NCBI GenBank assembly: GCA_005954745.1
Contig: CP040678.1
Location: 186,001-250,000 of the forward strand
DNA length: 64,000 bases
Source of the DNA: Halostella pelagica
GTDB taxonomy: Archaea > Halobacteriota > Halobacteria > Halobacteriales > Natronoarchaeaceae
Reading direction: 5' to 3'
Position 1 is the stretch's first letter; the number at the start of each line of letters is the position of its first letter. The translations under genes and the position numbers were made by a program. Shown here piece after piece: positions 61,923-64,000 of this stretch. The notes under the pieces were generated by a model. That model had not been told where the DNA came from, did no database searches, and worked only from the letters and a program-made list of their open reading frames with translations.

Positions 61923-62660
61923 TCACCTGTCCGGCGGCCGGGAGATGTCCCGCTCCGCGACGGCGGCCAGCAGTTCAGCGAGCGCCGCGGCGGCCAGGTC
62001 GAGCAGTTCCGCGCCGCGAGCGGCGTCCCCCTGAGCGGGGTCGCCCACCACGCCGTTTTCCGTGAACTCGGCCGAATCGTAGGCGAGGTTCGTGCCGCTC
62101 ACCCAGTCGCCCCAACCGTCACTGGCACCGTCGCGTGCCGCCTCGATGCGATCCTCTCGCACCGACTCGGGGCGGACGTGCCGCAGGAGTGCGGTTTCGA
62201 GGGGGCCGCCGTGACCCATGTCCGCGGCGTGGTCGCCGACGGCGTCGAACCAGGTGAACGGGACGGCGTACGCCTCGTCCTGTCGGGTTATCGTCCCGGC
62301 GACTTCGCGGAGAGCGGGGACGTTACCGCCGTGACCGTTCGCGAGGACGACGCGGTCCCAGCCGTGGTGCGCGAGGCTGTCGACCGTCTCTCGGACGTAG
62401 TCGCGGAAGGTGTCCTCGCTGACCCACAGCGTCCCAGGGAACTGGCGGTGCTCTTCGGCCACGCCGACCGAGACGGGCGGCGCGACGACCACCTCGCCGT
62501 CGTACGCATCGACGCCCGCTTCGGCGACGGCTTCGGCGGTGATGGCGTCGGTCCCGAGCGCTGCGTGGGGACCGTGCTGTTCCGTGCTCCCCACGGGTAG
62601 CACAGCCAGATCCGTCTCGGCGTCCGCGGCGTCCGTCCACGTGGCGTCGGTCAGATGCAC
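61923..62660 (-). CDS. Creatininase-family amidohydrolase
   Basis: This 245-residue metal-dependent amidohydrolase has 'LPVGSTEQHGPHAALGTDAI' (Glu/His ligands), 'VVLANGHGGNVPALREVA' and 'MGHGGPLETALLRH'. In archaea, family members act on a pterin/flavin precursor (formamide hydrolase) or related amides; the substrate is open here. The start is a GTG at 62660. A TATA element at 62685-62692 lies about 28 bases upstream, which favours this GTG over another at 62675. Confidence 0.85.
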   Translation of the reverse strand: MHLTDATWTDAADAETDLAVLPVGSTEQHGPHAALGTDAITAEAVAEAGVDAYDGEVVVAPPVSVGVAEEHRQFPGTLWVSEDTFRDYVRETVDSLAHHGWDRVVLANGHGGNVPALREVAGTITRQDEAYAVPFTWFDAVGDHAADMGHGGPLETALLRHVRPESVREDRIEAARDGASDGWGDWVSGTNLAYDSAEFTENGVVGDPAQGDAARGAELLDLAAAALAELLAAVAERDISRPPDR

Positions 62661-62684
62661 GTTCCGAGACTGCACGTCGGCGGG

Positions 62685-62692
62685 CTTATATG
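62685..62692. promoter_or_regulatory. TATA element between divergent genes
   Basis: CTTATATG is near-symmetric. On the minus strand it is 28 bases before the creatininase GTG. On the plus strand it could also serve the gene at 62746 with a leader of about 30 bases, so one element may drive both. Confidence 0.45.
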
Positions 62693-62745
62693 TGGGGCAA
62701 ACGGTTTGCCTTCGCTCGTCGTCGTTTCTCACGGGGGAAATCAGC

Positions 62746-63090
62746 ATGACAGACGACGATACGGAGATGGGGGTCGATTTCGGCGAGTTGAACGACCAGA
62801 TCGAGAAGCACGAGTATCCGACAGATTCCGAGGAGTTACTGGACGAATACGGCGACGAAACAGTCACGTTCTCGGAAGGTGAGGCGACCGTCCGCGAACT
62901 CCTCGGCCCGATGGGTGAACAGGAGTTCGCGAACCCCGAGGAAGTCCGTCAGTCCCTGCTCAACATGGTCGGCGACGAGGCGATCGGACGGAAAAACTAC
63001 AGTGACCGAACCCCGCCAGCGCCCGGCGAGGACCGCCAGGACGAGGGAGCGCCCGGCCAGGACGTGTCCGAGGACCAGGAGTCATTTTAA
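62746..63090 (+). CDS. Small haloarchaeal protein (DUF5789-like)
   Basis: This 114-residue acidic protein has 'GVDFGELNDQIEKHEYPTDS', 'TVTFSEGEATVRELLGPMGE' and 'VRQSLLNMVGDEAIGRKNYS'. These are helical segments, and the family is widespread in haloarchaea. It ends in a disordered Gln/Asp tail. A GGGGGAAA purine stretch lies about 8-10 bases before the ATG and could act as a ribosome site. The DUF number is from memory. Confidence 0.75.
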   Translation: MTDDDTEMGVDFGELNDQIEKHEYPTDSEELLDEYGDETVTFSEGEATVRELLGPMGEQEFANPEEVRQSLLNMVGDEAIGRKNYSDRTPPAPGEDRQDEGAPGQDVSEDQESF

Positions 63091-63371
63091 CGGGCTTTTT
63101 CGGCCCACACAGAGGGTAGTAACCCGAGGTTTCTCCGACTGTGTTGTGGGAGAGACTCCCGCGGTCGCTGTAACTGTGACTTACCTGGAGAAACAGAGCG
63201 CAACGGACTCTGTCTCTTATTCGGCCCGTGGCGATAGGGGATTGTACATCTACATGCCGCACAAAAACAGCGTACGGCGACGCGATACGAGGGCTGATCG
63301 GTCCAACGGAACGACAGTGACCGACCCACAGCAATTCGCCGTCGATCACTCCGGTGACTGGGGTGTTCACC

Positions 63372-64000
63372 GTGACCAACGATAGCGCGGCCGAGGCGAC
63401 GCGCGCGGTTGCTTCGCTTCAAGGGGACGGCGCTCCCATCGTCGTTTCGAACCGCCAACCGTACAGCCACGAGTACGAGGGCGGCGAAGTGACGGTCGAC
63501 CGACCCGCAGGAGGGTTGACTGCCGCGCTCGATCCGGTGTTACAGACTGTAAACGGGACGTGGGTCGCATGGGGAAGCGGTGACGCTGACCGTGACGCCA
63601 GCGACAACGGCGTTGTCGCCGTACCTCCCGACGACCCGTCGTACGACCTTCACCGCGTGTGGCTGGACGAGGAAGCGGTCGAAGGGTACTACTACGGCTT
63701 CAGTAACCAGATGCTGTGGCCGCTGTGCCACACCGACACGGCCCGGGCCTCGTTCTCCCAGGACGACTGGGAGCAGTACCGGAGCGTCAACGCGCAGTTC
63801 GCGGAGGCGGCGACGGCCGCCGCGGACCAGTCCTCTCCCGTCATCTGGTTTCAGGACTACCACCTGTCGCTCGCGCCGCGTATCGTCCGCGAACGCCTCC
63901 TCCCCGACGCGTTCTGCATGCACTTCTGGCATCTGCCCTGGCCGGGATGGGACGCGTTCAGGGTCTGTCCGCGGGCGGCCGCAGTACTCGACGGACTGCT
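63372..64000 (+). CDS. otsA: Trehalose-6-phosphate synthase (GT20), N-terminal part
   Basis: The gene runs off the right edge; the first 209 codons are seen. It has the GT20 opening 'APIVVSNRQPYSHEYEGGE', the 'PAGGLTAALDPVLQ' donor loop, 'YYYGFSNQMLWPLCH' and 'WFQDYHLSLAPRIVRE' (active-site Asp/His region). It makes trehalose-6-phosphate from a UDP- or GDP-glucose donor and glucose-6-phosphate, for osmoprotection. In-frame GTG codons at 63354, 63363 and 63372 are all possible starts; the choice is uncertain. The 281-bp gap before it holds no gene. Confidence 0.85.
   Translation, partial: MTNDSAAEATRAVASLQGDGAPIVVSNRQPYSHEYEGGEVTVDRPAGGLTAALDPVLQTVNGTWVAWGSGDADRDASDNGVVAVPPDDPSYDLHRVWLDEEAVEGYYYGFSNQMLWPLCHTDTARASFSQDDWEQYRSVNAQFAEAATAAADQSSPVIWFQDYHLSLAPRIVRERLLPDAFCMHFWHLPWPGWDAFRVCPRAAAVLDGL

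Noticed and set aside
63089-63110. Terminator hairpin after the DUF5789-like gene
   Set aside because: GGGC/GCCC around a T-run gives only a 4-bp stem. The T-run could end transcription, but the evidence is too thin for a feature.
1-64000. CRISPR array, prophage, insertion sequence or toxin-antitoxin system
   Set aside because: No repeat-spacer array, transposase, integrase, capsid or toxin-like gene was recognised in either strand.

Overview
The window is chromosomal DNA of a haloarchaeon (class Halobacteria). The proteins are strongly acidic and the DNA is GC-rich. Many genes have a TATA element about 26 bases before the start codon, as in leaderless haloarchaeal transcripts. Archaeal markers include ribosomal protein S6e, a doublet histone, an RPA-type single-strand binding protein, archaeal CCA-adding enzyme, Azf-type glucose-6-phosphate dehydrogenase, archaeal dihydroneopterin aldolase, RNase P RNA and a PGF-CTERM surface protein. 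The genus cannot be fixed from sequence reading alone. No phage, insertion sequence, transposase, integrase or CRISPR array was seen, so most of this is ordinary chromosome.

Layout. 1-1077: the end of an ECF-type transporter operon on the minus strand. 1.2-10.6 kb: rps6e, several conserved haloarchaeal genes of unknown function, a BtpA/DHH phosphoesterase pair, three universal stress proteins with a GNAT acetyltransferase, and a small M50-like membrane protease. 10.7-16.9 kb: an oligopeptide-type ABC transporter (fused double ATPase, Tat lipoprotein, two permeases) with a perfect palindrome on the promoter of the binding-protein gene. 17.4-22.8 kb: dihydroorotase, a lipoate ligase-like protein, an M23-like protein and a 7TM-PAS-GAF histidine kinase whose ATP lid carries a hairpin-coding insertion. 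22.8-30.2 kb: a nicotinamidase-like hydrolase and nicotinate phosphoribosyltransferase flank two tandem Hvo_1808-type surface metalloprotease-like proteins, followed by AMMECR1, rnpB and a matrixin-like lipoprotein with a decayed second domain. 30.3-42.1 kb: YihY, M29 aminopeptidase, acyl-CoA synthetase, a gene-poor stretch, sirtuin, a giant FAD/Fe-S oxidoreductase and a queuosine-precursor transporter.

42.2-50.3 kb: the MoxR / DUF58 / transglutaminase cluster, with overlapping genes and an MBL-like protein among them. 50.4-50.9 kb: two tRNA genes with decayed tRNA copies beside one of them. 51-55.4 kb: cca, then rpaC, doublet histone and histone deacetylase in one direction. The last part holds tRNA-Arg, a sensor kinase, azf, mptD, a creatininase-family hydrolase, small acidic haloarchaeal proteins and the start of a trehalose-6-phosphate synthase running off the end.

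Shared themes: NAD salvage (nicotinamidase, NAPRT) in the same window as an NAD-consuming sirtuin; chromatin proteins (histone, deacetylase, RPA); and three secreted or surface metalloprotease-like proteins within about 7 kb. The most unusual signals are the decayed tRNA array, the palindromic operator, the kinase-lid insertion and the pseudo-metalloprotease domain. No clearly new multi-gene system was found.
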